Program-made: the position numbers and the translations under genes | Shown here: positions 49,334 through 58,583 of the stretch, piece by piece | Numbering within the stretch: position 1 is the first letter of the stretch | Layout: each line of letters opens with the position of its first letter | Assembly: GCA_017524165.1 (NCBI GenBank) | Contig: JAFWUH010000050.1 | Span: 1-64,000 of the forward strand | Direction: 5' to 3' | Length of the DNA: 64,000 bases | DNA from: Clostridia bacterium | Lineage (GTDB): Bacteria; Bacillota; Clostridia; Oscillospirales; Acutalibacteraceae | Notes under the pieces: model-generated | Told to the model about the DNA's origin: nothing | Seen by the model: only the letters and a program-made list of their open reading frames with translations | Databases searched by the model: none

Positions 49334-51724
49334 ATGAAAATTTCGTTAAATCATTTAAAGAACTATGTGAATGTTACCGTGCCGGTCGAAGAACTGTGCG
49401 ACCGCATGGTGATGGCGGGTTTTGAGGTTGAAAGCATTGAAAAGCAGGGGGAGAACCTTGTCAATGTTGTCGCGGCAAGGATCCTTTCGCTGACCCCGCA
49501 CGAGGACAGCGACCATCTGCAGATCTGCCAGATGGATGTCGGCGCTGATGCGCCGGTTCAAATCGTGACCGGCGCGCAGAATATTCATGTCGGTGATTTA
49601 GTGCCGGCGGCATTACACAACAGCACCCTGCCCAACGGCGCCCATATCAAAGCCGGCAAACTGCGCGGCGTAGATTCCAACGGCATGCTCTGCTCTGGCG
49701 GCGAGCTTTGCCTGACCGAGGACGATTACGAAGGCGCCTCGGTCAACGGAATTTTGATTTTAAAAGATGAATGGCCGACCGGCACCGATATGCGGGAGGT
49801 TTTGGGTCTGGACGATTATATCATCGACTTTAAGATTACCGCCAACCGCCCGGACTGCAACTGTTTCCTGGGCGTTGCCAAGGAGGTCTCGGTAGTGCTC
49901 GGCACCGAATTTAAGGCGCCCGATCCCACCTATCAAACGGTGGGCGGCGACATTGCCGACTATATTGATGTCACGGTGGAAAATGCCGATCTTTGCCCGC
50001 GATATCTCGGCAGGATCGTCAAGAACCTGCGGATCAAGCCCTCGCCCGACTGGATGCAGAAAGCCTTGATTGCTTCGGGTATGCGGCCGATCAACAACAT
50101 TGTCGATATTACCAATTTTGTCATGCTGGAGACCGGTCAGCCGATGCACGCTTTCAACTACAACGATCTGTCGGATAAGCGCATTATTGTGCGGAACGCC
50201 GTTGCCGGCGAAACCATTACCACCCTGGACGGCAAGGAATATGCCTTGACCCCCGATATGCTGGTCATTGCCGACGGCAAAAAGCCCTCCTGTTTGGCGG
50301 GCATTATGGGCGGCAAAGAGAGTGAAATTGAAGATACCACCACCGATTTGTTTTTAGAATCGGCAAAATTCCGCCGCGATAATATTCGCCATACCGGCAG
50401 AGCGTTAGGGATTCGTACCGAAGCGAGCGGTCGGTTTGAGCGCGGCACCGATATTTGCAATGTGGAATACGCCATGAACCGCGCGCTGTCCCTCATTGAC
50501 CAACTGGATGCCGGCGATATCATCGACGGCGCGCTGGATCGCCATAACGGTCTGCCCGAAGACCGTATTTTAACCGTTTCTTCGCAAAGTATTTTGGATC
50601 TTTTGGGCGTGGAAATTCCGGAAGAAACCATGGTGGATATCCTGAACCGTTTGGCGTTGGAAACCACCGCAAAGGACGGCGTTTTGACCGTCCGCGTTCC
50701 CTCGATCCGTGACGATGTGGAGGGTCGCGCCGATTTAGCGGAAGAGGTCATGCGGATTTACGGCTATGACCATATCGTCGGCACACCGATGCGCGGAGAG
50801 GTCATTCGCGGCACGGTACTGCCCGAGCGCGCCAAAGCCGATAAGATCAAGGCGTTGCTTTGCGGCATGGGTGCCGATGAGATCATGACCTATTCGTTTA
50901 TCGCCTCCCGCGCGATTGATACCCTGCTGTTGCCGGAGGACGACGCCCGCCGCAACCAAATCAAGATTTTAAACCCGTTGGGCGATGAATATTCCACCCT
51001 GCGCACCCAATTGACCACCAGCTTGTTGACGGTACTTTCGACCAATCTGAACCGTAAAATTACCGACGGTCGGTTCTTTGAGCTTTCCAAGCGCTTTGTG
51101 CCGGAATCCCTGCCGCTTACCGCGCAACCCAAGGAACTGCCGACCCTTTCGATCGGTATTTACGGCAAGGAAGAGGATTTCTTCACCTTAAAGGGCATGG
51201 TGGAGGCTGTAATGCAGCTTTGCGGCGCGCATACCCAATACGAGCGCAGTAACGAGCCGTATCTGCACCCCGGTCGTCAGGCGTTGGTGAAAGCCAATAA
51301 CCAGGTTTCCGCCGTATTCGGCGAGGTACACCCGACCGTTGCCGCCGCCTACGATATTCCCGAGCGCGTTTATGTGGCGGAAATCCAGCTTGAGGTGCTT
51401 TATGCCATTGAAAAGCGCCGCGTCACGGCAAAGCCTCTGCCGAAATTCCCGGCGGTGGAACGCGATTTTGCCATGCTGTGCGATTTGGAAGTGCCGGTCG
51501 GCAATCTGGAACGCGCCATTCAAAGCGGTGCCGGCCGTCTGCTGGAAAAAATCCAGCTGTTTGATGTTTATACCGGCAGTCAAATTCCGGAAGGCAAAAA
51601 GAGCGTGGCGTACAGTATTTGGCTGCGTTCGGCGGACGGCACACTGAGCGACGAGCAAATTGACGCCGTTTCGGCAAAGATCATGAAAAATCTTGAAAAG
51701 GCCGGTGCCGAATTGCGTAAATAA
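49334..51724 (+). CDS. pheT: Phenylalanyl-tRNA synthetase beta subunit
   Basis: 796 residues from the ATG at 49334 (AAGGAGG). Includes the tRNA-binding EMAP-like N-domain (VEELCDRMVMAGFEVESIE), B3/B4 editing region (DYIIDFKITANRPDCNCFLG), B5 (LDLLGVEIPEETMVDILNRL) and the C-terminal FDX-ACB domain (FPAVERDFAMLCDLEVPVGN). It follows pheS by 15 bases under the same T-box. Confidence 0.98.
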   Translation: MKISLNHLKNYVNVTVPVEELCDRMVMAGFEVESIEKQGENLVNVVAARILSLTPHEDSDHLQICQMDVGADAPVQIVTGAQNIHVGDLVPAALHNSTLPNGAHIKAGKLRGVDSNGMLCSGGELCLTEDDYEGASVNGILILKDEWPTGTDMREVLGLDDYIIDFKITANRPDCNCFLGVAKEVSVVLGTEFKAPDPTYQTVGGDIADYIDVTVENADLCPRYLGRIVKNLRIKPSPDWMQKALIASGMRPINNIVDITNFVMLETGQPMHAFNYNDLSDKRIIVRNAVAGETITTLDGKEYALTPDMLVIADGKKPSCLAGIMGGKESEIEDTTTDLFLESAKFRRDNIRHTGRALGIRTEASGRFERGTDICNVEYAMNRALSLIDQLDAGDIIDGALDRHNGLPEDRILTVSSQSILDLLGVEIPEETMVDILNRLALETTAKDGVLTVRVPSIRDDVEGRADLAEEVMRIYGYDHIVGTPMRGEVIRGTVLPERAKADKIKALLCGMGADEIMTYSFIASRAIDTLLLPEDDARRNQIKILNPLGDEYSTLRTQLTTSLLTVLSTNLNRKITDGRFFELSKRFVPESLPLTAQPKELPTLSIGIYGKEEDFFTLKGMVEAVMQLCGAHTQYERSNEPYLHPGRQALVKANNQVSAVFGEVHPTVAAAYDIPERVYVAEIQLEVLYAIEKRRVTAKPLPKFPAVERDFAMLCDLEVPVGNLERAIQSGAGRLLEKIQLFDVYTGSQIPEGKKSVAYSIWLRSADGTLSDEQIDAVSAKIMKNLEKAGAELRK

Positions 51725-51727
51725 TAC

Positions 51728-51756
51728 TTGAATTTTTGCAAAAATCTGTTTAAAAT
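51728..51756 (+). promoter_or_regulatory. Promoter of ireB
   Basis: TTGAAT, 17 bases, TAAAAT, starting just after the pheT stop and 32 bases before the ATG. Confidence 0.6.
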
Positions 51757-51787
51757 AAATAGTAAGTAAATTTGTGAGGTGTTTGTG

Positions 51788-52033
51788 ATGAATGACAGAA
51801 CCATGACCTTTTCGATCGGAGATCAGACCGAGCAGGAAGTCCGCCGGATCCTGACCGCCGTTTATGACGCCTTAAAAGAGAAAGGCTACGACCCCATTAA
51901 CCAAATTGTAGGCTATATCCTTTCGGAGGATCCCACCTATATCACAACACATCAAAATGCGCGCAGTCTCATTTGCCGGATCGACCGGGATGTGTTGCTG
52001 CAATCATTGGTTCGTTACTATTTAACCGCGTAA
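51788..52033 (+). CDS. ireB: IreB family regulatory phosphoprotein
   Basis: 81 residues from the ATG at 51788 (GAGGTG nine bases upstream). The UPF0297 pattern is complete: [70 protein letters not shown]. IreB is the substrate of a PASTA-domain Ser/Thr kinase and influences cephalosporin tolerance in enterococci. The family partners RuvX and DUF1292 genes do not follow here. Confidence 0.95.
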   Translation: MNDRTMTFSIGDQTEQEVRRILTAVYDALKEKGYDPINQIVGYILSEDPTYITTHQNARSLICRIDRDVLLQSLVRYYLTA

Positions 52034-52036
52034 AAC

Positions 52037-52071
52037 AAACCGCCGTGCCGAATGACCGACACGGCAGTTTT
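52037..52071 (+). terminator. Terminator after ireB
   Basis: AAACCGCCGTGCCG/CGACACGGCAGTTT hairpin with mismatches and a short T-run. Confidence 0.6.
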
Positions 52072-52109
52072 CATAGCTTGACAAGTGTATTGCAGAGAGG
52101 ACAACTTTC

Positions 52110-52880
52110 ATGAGAATTGTAATAAAAGTCGGCACTTCGACGCTGGCACACCCCACCGGACGGCTGAATGTCCGCCGCGTGGAAAGTCTGTGCCGCGTGA
52201 TGAGCGACCTGAAAAACGCCGGTCACGAGCTGGTGCTGGTTTCTTCCGGCGCCATCGGCATGGGCGCCGGGAAGCTTTGTCTGCCCGGACGCCCGAAGGA
52301 CATTCCCACCAAGCAAGCCGCCGCGGCGGTAGGTCAGTGCGAGCTGATGTATGTTTATGATAAACTGTTTTCGGAATATAACCACACGGTAGCGCAGTTG
52401 TTGCTGACCGGGGAAGATATTGCCCATCCCGAACGCCGTCAGAATGTGGAGAACACCCTCTTCCGACTGCTAAAATTAGGCGCTTTGCCGGTCATTAACG
52501 AAAACGATACCGTTGCAACGCAGGAGTTGGTGATTGGCGATAACGATACCTTGGGCGCCGTGGTCGCGACCGCGGTGCGCGCCGATTTGCTGATCGTGCT
52601 GTCGGATATTGACGGACTCTATACCGCTGACCCGCGTACCGACAAAACCGCCACGCTGATTCCGGTCATTCCCACCATTACCCCTGATATTGAAGCCATG
52701 ACGGGCGGTGCGGGAACGGCTTTGGGTACCGGCGGCATGCAGACCAAGCTTCACGCCGCGAAAATTGCCACCGAAAGCGGCATTCCCATGGTGATCGCCA
52801 ACGGCAATGCACCCGAAATTCTTTATGATATCGTCGAGGGGAAACCGGTCGGCACCCGTTTTGAGGTGAAAAAATCATGA
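52110..52880 (+). CDS. proB: Glutamate 5-kinase (no PUA domain)
   Basis: 256 residues, shorter than the ~367-residue two-domain form, because the C-terminal PUA domain is absent. Kinase motifs are whole: [75 protein letters not shown]. It makes glutamyl-5-phosphate for proline. AGAGAGG is the RBS. It overlaps proA by four bases. Confidence 0.96.
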   Translation: MRIVIKVGTSTLAHPTGRLNVRRVESLCRVMSDLKNAGHELVLVSSGAIGMGAGKLCLPGRPKDIPTKQAAAAVGQCELMYVYDKLFSEYNHTVAQLLLTGEDIAHPERRQNVENTLFRLLKLGALPVINENDTVATQELVIGDNDTLGAVVATAVRADLLIVLSDIDGLYTADPRTDKTATLIPVIPTITPDIEAMTGGAGTALGTGGMQTKLHAAKIATESGIPMVIANGNAPEILYDIVEGKPVGTRFEVKKS

Positions 52881-54133
52881 AAACCACCCAAGAGATTTTG
52901 ATTGCCGCAAAAAAGGCTGTTGCCGGACTGTGCGGCAAAACAACCGAACAAAAAAATGCGGCGTTGCTTTCCATGGCGGCGGCGCTGGAGTCTGCAACGG
53001 AGGAGATCCTTGCCGCCAACCGCCAAGACCTGACCGCCGCCCAAGGCAACATCAGCACGGTCATGCAGGATCGGCTTTTGCTGACAAAAGACCGGATTGG
53101 CGCCATGGCGGACGGCATGCGCGCCGTAGCAAAACTGCCCGATGCCGTCGGCAGAGTTTTGGAAAGCCATCAACATCCGAACGGCATGCTCCTGCAAAAG
53201 GTGACGGTGCCGATGGGTGTGGTCGCCATTATTTACGAAAGCCGCCCGAATGTTACTTCGGACGCGGCGGCGTTGGCATTGAAATCGGGGAATGTCTGTA
53301 TTTTGAGAAGCGGCAAGGAGGCGTTTTGCAGTGCCTATGCCATTGTCTGTGCCCTGCAAAAAGGGCTTTCGGCTGTCGGCATTACGCCCGACGCCGTGCA
53401 GTTGATCGAGGACACCTCCCGCGCCAGCGCCGACGAGCTGATGCGCGCCGACGGATTTGTGGATCTGCTGATTCCCCGCGGGGGCGCGGGACTGATTCGC
53501 CGTTGTGTTGAACACGCTACCGTCCCCTGCATTCAGACCGGCACCGGTATTTGCCATATTTATGTTGACGGCGCGGCGGATGTGAAGAAAGCGCTGACCA
53601 TATTGGAAAACGCCAAAACCAGCCGTCCGTCGGTTTGCAACGCCGCTGAAGTTTGCCTGGTCGATCGCGCCATTGCCGAAACCTTTTTGCCGCGAATGGA
53701 AGAACGGCTTTGCGGCAGTTCGGCACCCCATCCTGTCGAGCTTCGGGTCGACGAAACAGCGGCTGTCATCCTGCCGCACGCCCAAAAAGCCGGCGCACAG
53801 GACTTTGATACTGAATTTTTAGATTATATACTCGCCGTTGCCGTGGTAGACGGCGTCGACGGCGCAGTACAGCATATTGCCGCCCATTCGACCCACCACA
53901 GCGAGGCGATCGTCACCGAAGACCAAACCGCCGCCGACTTCTTTACCGCCGCGGTCGACAGTGCCGCCGTTTATGTCAATGTCTCTACCCGCTTTACCGA
54001 CGGCGGCGAATTCGGTCTTGGTTGTGAAATGGGTATTTCCACCCAAAAACTGCACGCCCGCGGTCCGATGGGTCTTGCGGAGCTGACCACCTACAAATAC
54101 ATTATCACCGGGAACGGACAGATCAGAAAGTGA
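52877..54133 (+). CDS. proA: Glutamate-5-semialdehyde dehydrogenase
   Basis: 418 residues. Reduces glutamyl phosphate to the semialdehyde. Motifs: [68 protein letters not shown], catalytic Cys in [33 protein letters not shown]. It is coupled to proB and followed ten bases on by proC. Confidence 0.97.
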   Translation: MKTTQEILIAAKKAVAGLCGKTTEQKNAALLSMAAALESATEEILAANRQDLTAAQGNISTVMQDRLLLTKDRIGAMADGMRAVAKLPDAVGRVLESHQHPNGMLLQKVTVPMGVVAIIYESRPNVTSDAAALALKSGNVCILRSGKEAFCSAYAIVCALQKGLSAVGITPDAVQLIEDTSRASADELMRADGFVDLLIPRGGAGLIRRCVEHATVPCIQTGTGICHIYVDGAADVKKALTILENAKTSRPSVCNAAEVCLVDRAIAETFLPRMEERLCGSSAPHPVELRVDETAAVILPHAQKAGAQDFDTEFLDYILAVAVVDGVDGAVQHIAAHSTHHSEAIVTEDQTAADFFTAAVDSAAVYVNVSTRFTDGGEFGLGCEMGISTQKLHARGPMGLAELTTYKYIITGNGQIRK

Positions 54134-54143
54134 GGAACAACCC

Positions 54144-54950
54144 ATGAAAATCGGATTTATCGGAACCGGCAATATGGGCGGCATTTTGGCTGCCGCCGTC
54201 GCCAAAAGTCTTCCCTCTCCGACTGTTTTACTGGCAGATTGCAATACCGAAAAAGCGACCGCGCTTGCCGCCGAGATCGGCGGGCAAACTGCCGACAATA
54301 AAACGGTTGCCGAAACGGCGGATATCCTCTTCCTCGGCGTGAAACCGCAGGTATTGCCGGCGGTTGCCGAAGAGATCAAACCCTACTTGGCGGCACGCAA
54401 GACGCGGTTTGTCGTCGTCACGATGGCAGCCGGCGTTGCGGTGGAACAACTGAACGCCCTGTTGGGCGCCGACTATCCGACCATTCGGATCATGCCCAAC
54501 ACGCCTGCCGCGGTCAGCAAAGGATTGATTTTATTTTGTCCCGCGAACGGGGTCACCGATGAGGAACTGACCGCCTTTAAAACCCACCTTGCTCCCGCCG
54601 GAAATCTGCTGTCGATCACCGAAGACAAAATCGACGCCGCCGGTGCGGTTTCCGGTTGCGGTCCGGCTTTTGTTTATTTGTTTATCGAAGCCCTTGCCGA
54701 CGGCGGTGTTGCCTGCGGTCTTCCCCGCGAAACCGCGATGACTGCCGCCGCACAAACCGTTTGCGGCGCCGCTGAAATGGTGTTGCAAACAGGTCTTCAT
54801 CCGGGTGTTTTGAAAGACGCCGTTTGCAGTCCGGGCGGCACCACCATTGCCGGTGTGGAAGCCTTGGAGAAAGGTGCCTTCCGCGCGACCGCTTTTTCTG
54901 CCGTCACCGCCGCCTACCAACGAACGCTTGACTTGAAAAAAGGAAAATAA
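54144..54950 (+). CDS. proC: Pyrroline-5-carboxylate reductase
   Basis: 268 residues, last step of proline synthesis. NAD(P) site IGFIGTGNMGGILAAAVAKS; VLLADCNTEK; IRIMPNTPAAVSKG; GAVSGCGPAFVYLFIEALADG; SPGGTTIAGVEALEKGAFR. RBS GAGGAACA upstream. The three proline genes form one short operon ended by a strong terminator. Confidence 0.97.
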   Translation: MKIGFIGTGNMGGILAAAVAKSLPSPTVLLADCNTEKATALAAEIGGQTADNKTVAETADILFLGVKPQVLPAVAEEIKPYLAARKTRFVVVTMAAGVAVEQLNALLGADYPTIRIMPNTPAAVSKGLILFCPANGVTDEELTAFKTHLAPAGNLLSITEDKIDAAGAVSGCGPAFVYLFIEALADGGVACGLPRETAMTAAAQTVCGAAEMVLQTGLHPGVLKDAVCSPGGTTIAGVEALEKGAFRATAFSAVTAAYQRTLDLKKGK

Positions 54951-54959
54951 TAAACTACA

Positions 54960-55005
54960 ACAACAAAAAGCCTCTTGCAGTCGATTGCAAGAGACTTTTT
55001 GTTGT
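54960..55005. terminator. Bidirectional terminator
   Basis: Stem ACAACAAAAAG/CTTTTTGTTGT and CTCTTGCA/TGCAAGAG, between proC and the convergent nagB operon. Confidence 0.92.
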
Positions 55006-55022
55006 GTTAAGACAAAGTATAT

Positions 55023-55733
55023 TTAATTTTTACTGTAAATAACGGTTACATCGGCGTGTAACTGCAACAAGGATGCCGGAACCATCGGATCGACCGGACC
55101 GAAGAAAGCCTTTTCGACAATGTCTTTTTTCGCCGGGCCGTTGGCAACCAAGAGAATCTTCCTGGCTTGCATGATGGACATCATGCCCATGGTGATCGCG
55201 GTCTTCGGTACTTCGTCTTCGTTGGCGAAGAAACGGGCATTTGCTTTAATGGTGGATTCTTCCAATGCCACTTCATGCGTCTCGGCGGTGAAAACCGGTG
55301 CCGGCTCATTAAAGCCGATGTGTCCGTCCGGACCGATACCCAAGAGCTGTAAATCAATGCCGCCCAAATCCTTGATCATCTGATCGTAAGCCGCGCCTTC
55401 CGCCTTTAAGTCAGCGGCACAGCCGTTCGGAACATGGGTCTTTTCCTTGTCGATGTTGACAAAGTTAAAGAGCTGATGATCCATAAAATAACGGTAGCTT
55501 TGATCGTTGGTGCCGTCCAAACCGACATATTCGTCAAGATTGACCGAGGTAACCTTTGAGAAATCAACAGTACCCTGTTTGTTTCTCTCGATCAACTGCT
55601 GATAGGTGCCGACCGGAGAAGAACCGGTTGCCAGACCCAAAACGCAGTTCGGTTTCAAGATAACCTGTGCGCCGATAATATCAGCGGCTTTTTTGCTTAA
55701 CTCTTCATAGGTTTCTACTTCAATAAATGTCAT
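55023..55733 (-). CDS. nagB: Glucosamine-6-phosphate deaminase
   Basis: 236 residues, the short Firmicute form without allosteric C-terminus. Converts GlcN-6-P to fructose-6-P and ammonia. Motifs: VLGLATGSSPVGTYQQLIER, VTSVNLDEYVGL, LQLLGIGPDGHIGFNEPAP, THEVALEESTIKANARFF, AITMGMMSIMQARKILLVANG. It is last in the operon with HTH-glmM and the hexapeptide acyltransferase, 22 bases after glmM. Start ATG at 55733. Confidence 0.96.
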   Translation of the reverse strand: MTFIEVETYEELSKKAADIIGAQVILKPNCVLGLATGSSPVGTYQQLIERNKQGTVDFSKVTSVNLDEYVGLDGTNDQSYRYFMDHQLFNFVNIDKEKTHVPNGCAADLKAEGAAYDQMIKDLGGIDLQLLGIGPDGHIGFNEPAPVFTAETHEVALEESTIKANARFFANEDEVPKTAITMGMMSIMQARKILLVANGPAKKDIVEKAFFGPVDPMVPASLLQLHADVTVIYSKN

Positions 55734-55755
55734 GCTTCTTTACTCCTTTTCATTT

Positions 55756-57378
55756 TTATCCAACACAGTGGCCGTTGTTTTTGACAACTTCGGCGATCAC
55801 TGCGGAATATTCGTCACAAAGTGCATCGGTTTCGGCTTCGATCATAATGCGAATCACCGGCTCGGTTCCGCTCTGGCGAAGCAATGCTCTGCCCTTGCCG
55901 TTAATGCGTTTGTCCACCTCGGCAACCGCGGCCTTTACATCGGCGTCATTCATAACGGCGGCCTTATCCTTGACCCGCAGATTCACGACCTTTTGCGGAT
56001 AAAGCATGACCGGCTCCGCCAACTTGCCGAGCGAGAGCTTGCGGTCGCAGACCTCTTCGGTCAGCATAATAGCGGTCAGGATGCCGTCACCGGTGGTCGC
56101 GTATTTCTTCAAAATAATATGCCCCGACTGTTCGCCGCCGATGCTGAAATCGTTTTCCTGCATGCATTCGTACACAAAACGGTCGCCGACGGTAGTCTGC
56201 GCCACTTCCATGCCGGCTTCTTTCAACGAAGCAAAGAAACCGCTGTTGGACATGACGGTCGCCACAACGGTATTGCCGTTCAGCATACCTCTATCCTTTA
56301 AGCGCTTGCCGAGGATATACATAATCGCGTCGCCGTCGACCACATTGCCGTGTTCGTCCACCGCGATACAACGGTCGGCGTCGCCGTCAAAGGCAAAGCC
56401 TAAATCCAGGTGCTGTTCCTTCACAACGCGGCAGAGATTTTCAATATGTGTCGAACCGCAACCGTTGTTTACATTTAATCCGTCGGGCTGATTGCCGATG
56501 ATATAACTCTGTGCGCCCAGCGCGTCAAATACCGCCTTGGCGATCATCCAGGAGGCGCCGTTGGCGCAATCCAAACCGATACGCAAATGCTTATAGGAAT
56601 TGGAAGCCAGCGAAATCAGATAACCGACATAACGGTTTCTACCCGAAACATAGTCCACGATACAACCGATGCGTTCCCGCTCTGCCCACGGCAAATCGTC
56701 GCCTTCGACACCCAGGGTTTTCAGGTCGCCGTCGATATAGGCTTCGATCAACGCGGTGGTCGCGTCATCGAGCTTTTCGCCGTAACGGTTAATGACCTTA
56801 ATCCCGTTATCATAGAAGGGGTTATGGGAAGCGGTGATCATGATACCGCAGTCAAACTCATCCTGACGGGTGACATAAGAAACGCTGGGGGTCGTGGTTA
56901 CATGCAGCATGTAAGCATCGGCGCCCGACGCGGTGATACCGGCAACCAACGAGTATTCTAACATATAGCTGGAACGGCGGGTATCTTTTCCGATCACGAT
57001 TTTCGGACGGTAACCCATATTTTTACAACCCGACAGCGCCGAACCGTAGTACCAGCCCAGGAACCGACCGACACGATAGGCATGCATGGAAGTCAAATTC
57101 AGGTTTGCTTCGCCGCGGAAACCGTCGGTACCGAAATATTTGGTCTTGATCGGTTCGCCCGGCAAATTACGGTGAATAATCTTATTCTCTTTTAACAGCT
57201 CATCCGCCGTTACATGAAACATTTCGCAAATCTGCAAAATTTTGTCGATCTGCGGCTGAACCTGATCCATTTCCCATTTGGAAATAGATTGACGGGAAAC
57301 CGCCAGTTCTTCCGCCAGAATTTCCTGTGAAATATTTGCGGCTTTGCGTAAATGAGTGATTTTCTCTCCGATGGTCAT
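55756..57378 (-). CDS. glmM: Phosphoglucosamine mutase with N-terminal XRE HTH domain
   Basis: 540 residues, about 90 longer than a usual GlmM. Residues 1-63 are a complete Cro/C1 HTH (ITHLRKAANISQEILAEELA, VSRQSISKWEMDQVQPQIDK, then FHVTADELL). A 14-residue linker leads to KTKYFGTDGFRGE at 79. The enzyme is whole: phosphoserine loop ITASHNPFYDNG (Ser 184), metal loop DGDADR (331-336), sugar loop GEQSGH (415-420) and phosphate loop RQSGTEPVIR (501-510). It turns GlcN-6-P into GlcN-1-P for cell wall. The ATG at 57378 has GAGGAGG upstream, and the frame is unbroken, so this is one polypeptide. The HTH implies a DNA-binding or dimerising role in addition. Confidence 0.94.
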   Translation of the reverse strand: MTIGEKITHLRKAANISQEILAEELAVSRQSISKWEMDQVQPQIDKILQICEMFHVTADELLKENKIIHRNLPGEPIKTKYFGTDGFRGEANLNLTSMHAYRVGRFLGWYYGSALSGCKNMGYRPKIVIGKDTRRSSYMLEYSLVAGITASGADAYMLHVTTTPSVSYVTRQDEFDCGIMITASHNPFYDNGIKVINRYGEKLDDATTALIEAYIDGDLKTLGVEGDDLPWAERERIGCIVDYVSGRNRYVGYLISLASNSYKHLRIGLDCANGASWMIAKAVFDALGAQSYIIGNQPDGLNVNNGCGSTHIENLCRVVKEQHLDLGFAFDGDADRCIAVDEHGNVVDGDAIMYILGKRLKDRGMLNGNTVVATVMSNSGFFASLKEAGMEVAQTTVGDRFVYECMQENDFSIGGEQSGHIILKKYATTGDGILTAIMLTEEVCDRKLSLGKLAEPVMLYPQKVVNLRVKDKAAVMNDADVKAAVAEVDKRINGKGRALLRQSGTEPVIRIMIEAETDALCDEYSAVIAEVVKNNGHCVG

Positions 57379-57397
57379 CTTGTTCGTTCCTCCTCAA

Positions 57398-58063
57398 TCA
57401 GTCTTTCTTTACGATATCGTCCTGGCGCTTGAAGATACTGCCGCCCGGCACATATCCTCTGACCATAGACAACGGATAGATTTGGGATTCTTTGCCGATG
57501 ATCGTGCCGGGATTCAATACCGAACCGCAACCGACTTCGACGCAATCGCCTAAAATGGCACCGAATTTCTTCAATCCGGTTTCCACCTTTTCTCCGTTAT
57601 GCTTTACGGTAACCAGGGTTTTATCCGACTTCACATTGGAAGTGATCGATCCGGCACCCATGTGCGAACGGTAACCGAGAATAGAGTCGCCGACATAATT
57701 ATAATGGGGAACCTGAACATTATCAAACAAAATCACATTTTTTAATTCGGTCGAGTTGCCGACCACGCAATTTTTCCCGACCAGTGCATTGCCGCGAATA
57801 AAGGCGCATTGGCGCACTTCGGTATCCTCCCCGATAATGCAGGGGCCGGTAATTGAAGCGGTCGGCGCGATCTTTGCCGAACGGGCGATCCAAATATTTT
57901 CACCCTTCTTTTCAAAAACCTCCGGATCCAGCGTTTCGCCCAATTGGCAAATAAACGCGCTGATTTTCGGCAGAACCTCAAAAACCTGCTCAACGCCTTC
58001 CAAAAGCGGTGCCGCCGCGGTATGCTCTAACGAAAAAAGTGCTTGCGACGAAAAATCGTTCAT
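57398..58063 (-). CDS. Hexapeptide-repeat acyltransferase, GlmU C-terminal-like
   Basis: 221 residues with no nucleotidyltransferase domain. An N-terminal ~60-residue helical part precedes left-handed beta-helix repeats: IAPTASITGPCIIGEDTEVR, QCAFIRGNALVGKNCVVGN, STELKNVILFDNVQVPHYN, YVGDSILGYRSHMGAG, GDCVEVGCGSVLNPGTIIGK. The 'HYNYVGDS..G..SHMGAGSI' stretch is the acetyltransferase loop of GlmU. Stand-alone versions are found where the uridylyl half is elsewhere. It is the first gene of the HTH-glmM-nagB operon, suggesting it acts on GlcN-1-P or a related sugar. Confidence 0.85.
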   Translation of the reverse strand: MNDFSSQALFSLEHTAAAPLLEGVEQVFEVLPKISAFICQLGETLDPEVFEKKGENIWIARSAKIAPTASITGPCIIGEDTEVRQCAFIRGNALVGKNCVVGNSTELKNVILFDNVQVPHYNYVGDSILGYRSHMGAGSITSNVKSDKTLVTVKHNGEKVETGLKKFGAILGDCVEVGCGSVLNPGTIIGKESQIYPLSMVRGYVPGGSIFKRQDDIVKKD

Positions 58064-58174
58064 AGTTTACAACCCTTTCTTATTCTCAAGATAATTCAAG
58101 AATAATCGCTTTTGTTTTCTTTTTCAAGCAACAAAAGTTTGAATTTTTTGCGCTTTGAAGTTGCGTCTATGAAC

Positions 58175-58204
58175 ATTATATGCGGTTTTTACACAAAAAA
58201 TCAA
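58175..58204 (-). promoter_or_regulatory. Promoter of the amino-sugar operon
   Basis: Minus-strand TTGATT, 18 bases, TATAAT, about 110 bases before the hexapeptide gene. Confidence 0.6.
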
Positions 58205-58233
58205 GAAAAACTTTTCTTTTTAGTAAACAATTA

Positions 58234-58247
58234 TTGACGATTGTCAA
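58234..58247. promoter_or_regulatory. Palindrome upstream of the amino-sugar promoter
   Basis: TTGAC-GATT-GTCAA, a perfect 5-bp inverted repeat, 30 bases upstream of the -35 box. XRE-type HTHs often bind such sites, so it is a candidate operator. Confidence 0.35.
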
Positions 58248-58283
58248 AATGTTTTCCGTGTTTTGCCAGATGTAAACCTTTGT

Positions 58284-58583
58284 TTACACCCATAGTCCGA
58301 TCAATAAAGCGGCGAGCGACGCCGCCGTTGCAACGACAATCAACGGCAGGTCGAAATACGCCAACAAAAGCGCCACCGCTGTACCGACTGCCGCGGTGAC
58401 CGTATTGCCGGTGGCATAAAAAATCGCCGGAAAGGTCATGGCAGACAGAACGGCATAGGGCAGATAAAACATGAAGCTCCGCCAAAAAGGTGACCGGATC
58501 TCCTTGCGGAAGAGGGTAAACGGAAGCATGCGGATCAGATAGGTCACCCCCGCCATCACCGCAATATAAATGCCGACACTCAT
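58284..58583 (-). CDS. azlD: Branched-chain amino-acid exporter small subunit AzlD
   Basis: 99 residues, four hydrophobic helices (IYIAVMAGVTYLIRMLPFTLF, MFYLPYAVLSAMTFPAIFYA, AAVGTAVALLLAYFDLPLIV). The YLIRMLPF motif is typical AzlD. It overlaps the azlC stop by four bases. AzlCD exports branched-chain amino acids or related compounds; some members are controlled by Lrp-like AzlB, which is absent. The GTAAAC/GTTTAC hairpin at 58272-58287 overlaps its stop. Confidence 0.92.
   Translation of the reverse strand: MSVGIYIAVMAGVTYLIRMLPFTLFRKEIRSPFWRSFMFYLPYAVLSAMTFPAIFYATGNTVTAAVGTAVALLLAYFDLPLIVVATAASLAALLIGLWV

Noticed and set aside
52823..53785. Long minus-strand open frame opposite proA
   Set aside because: The plus strand carries all ProA motifs; the other frame shows no family features.
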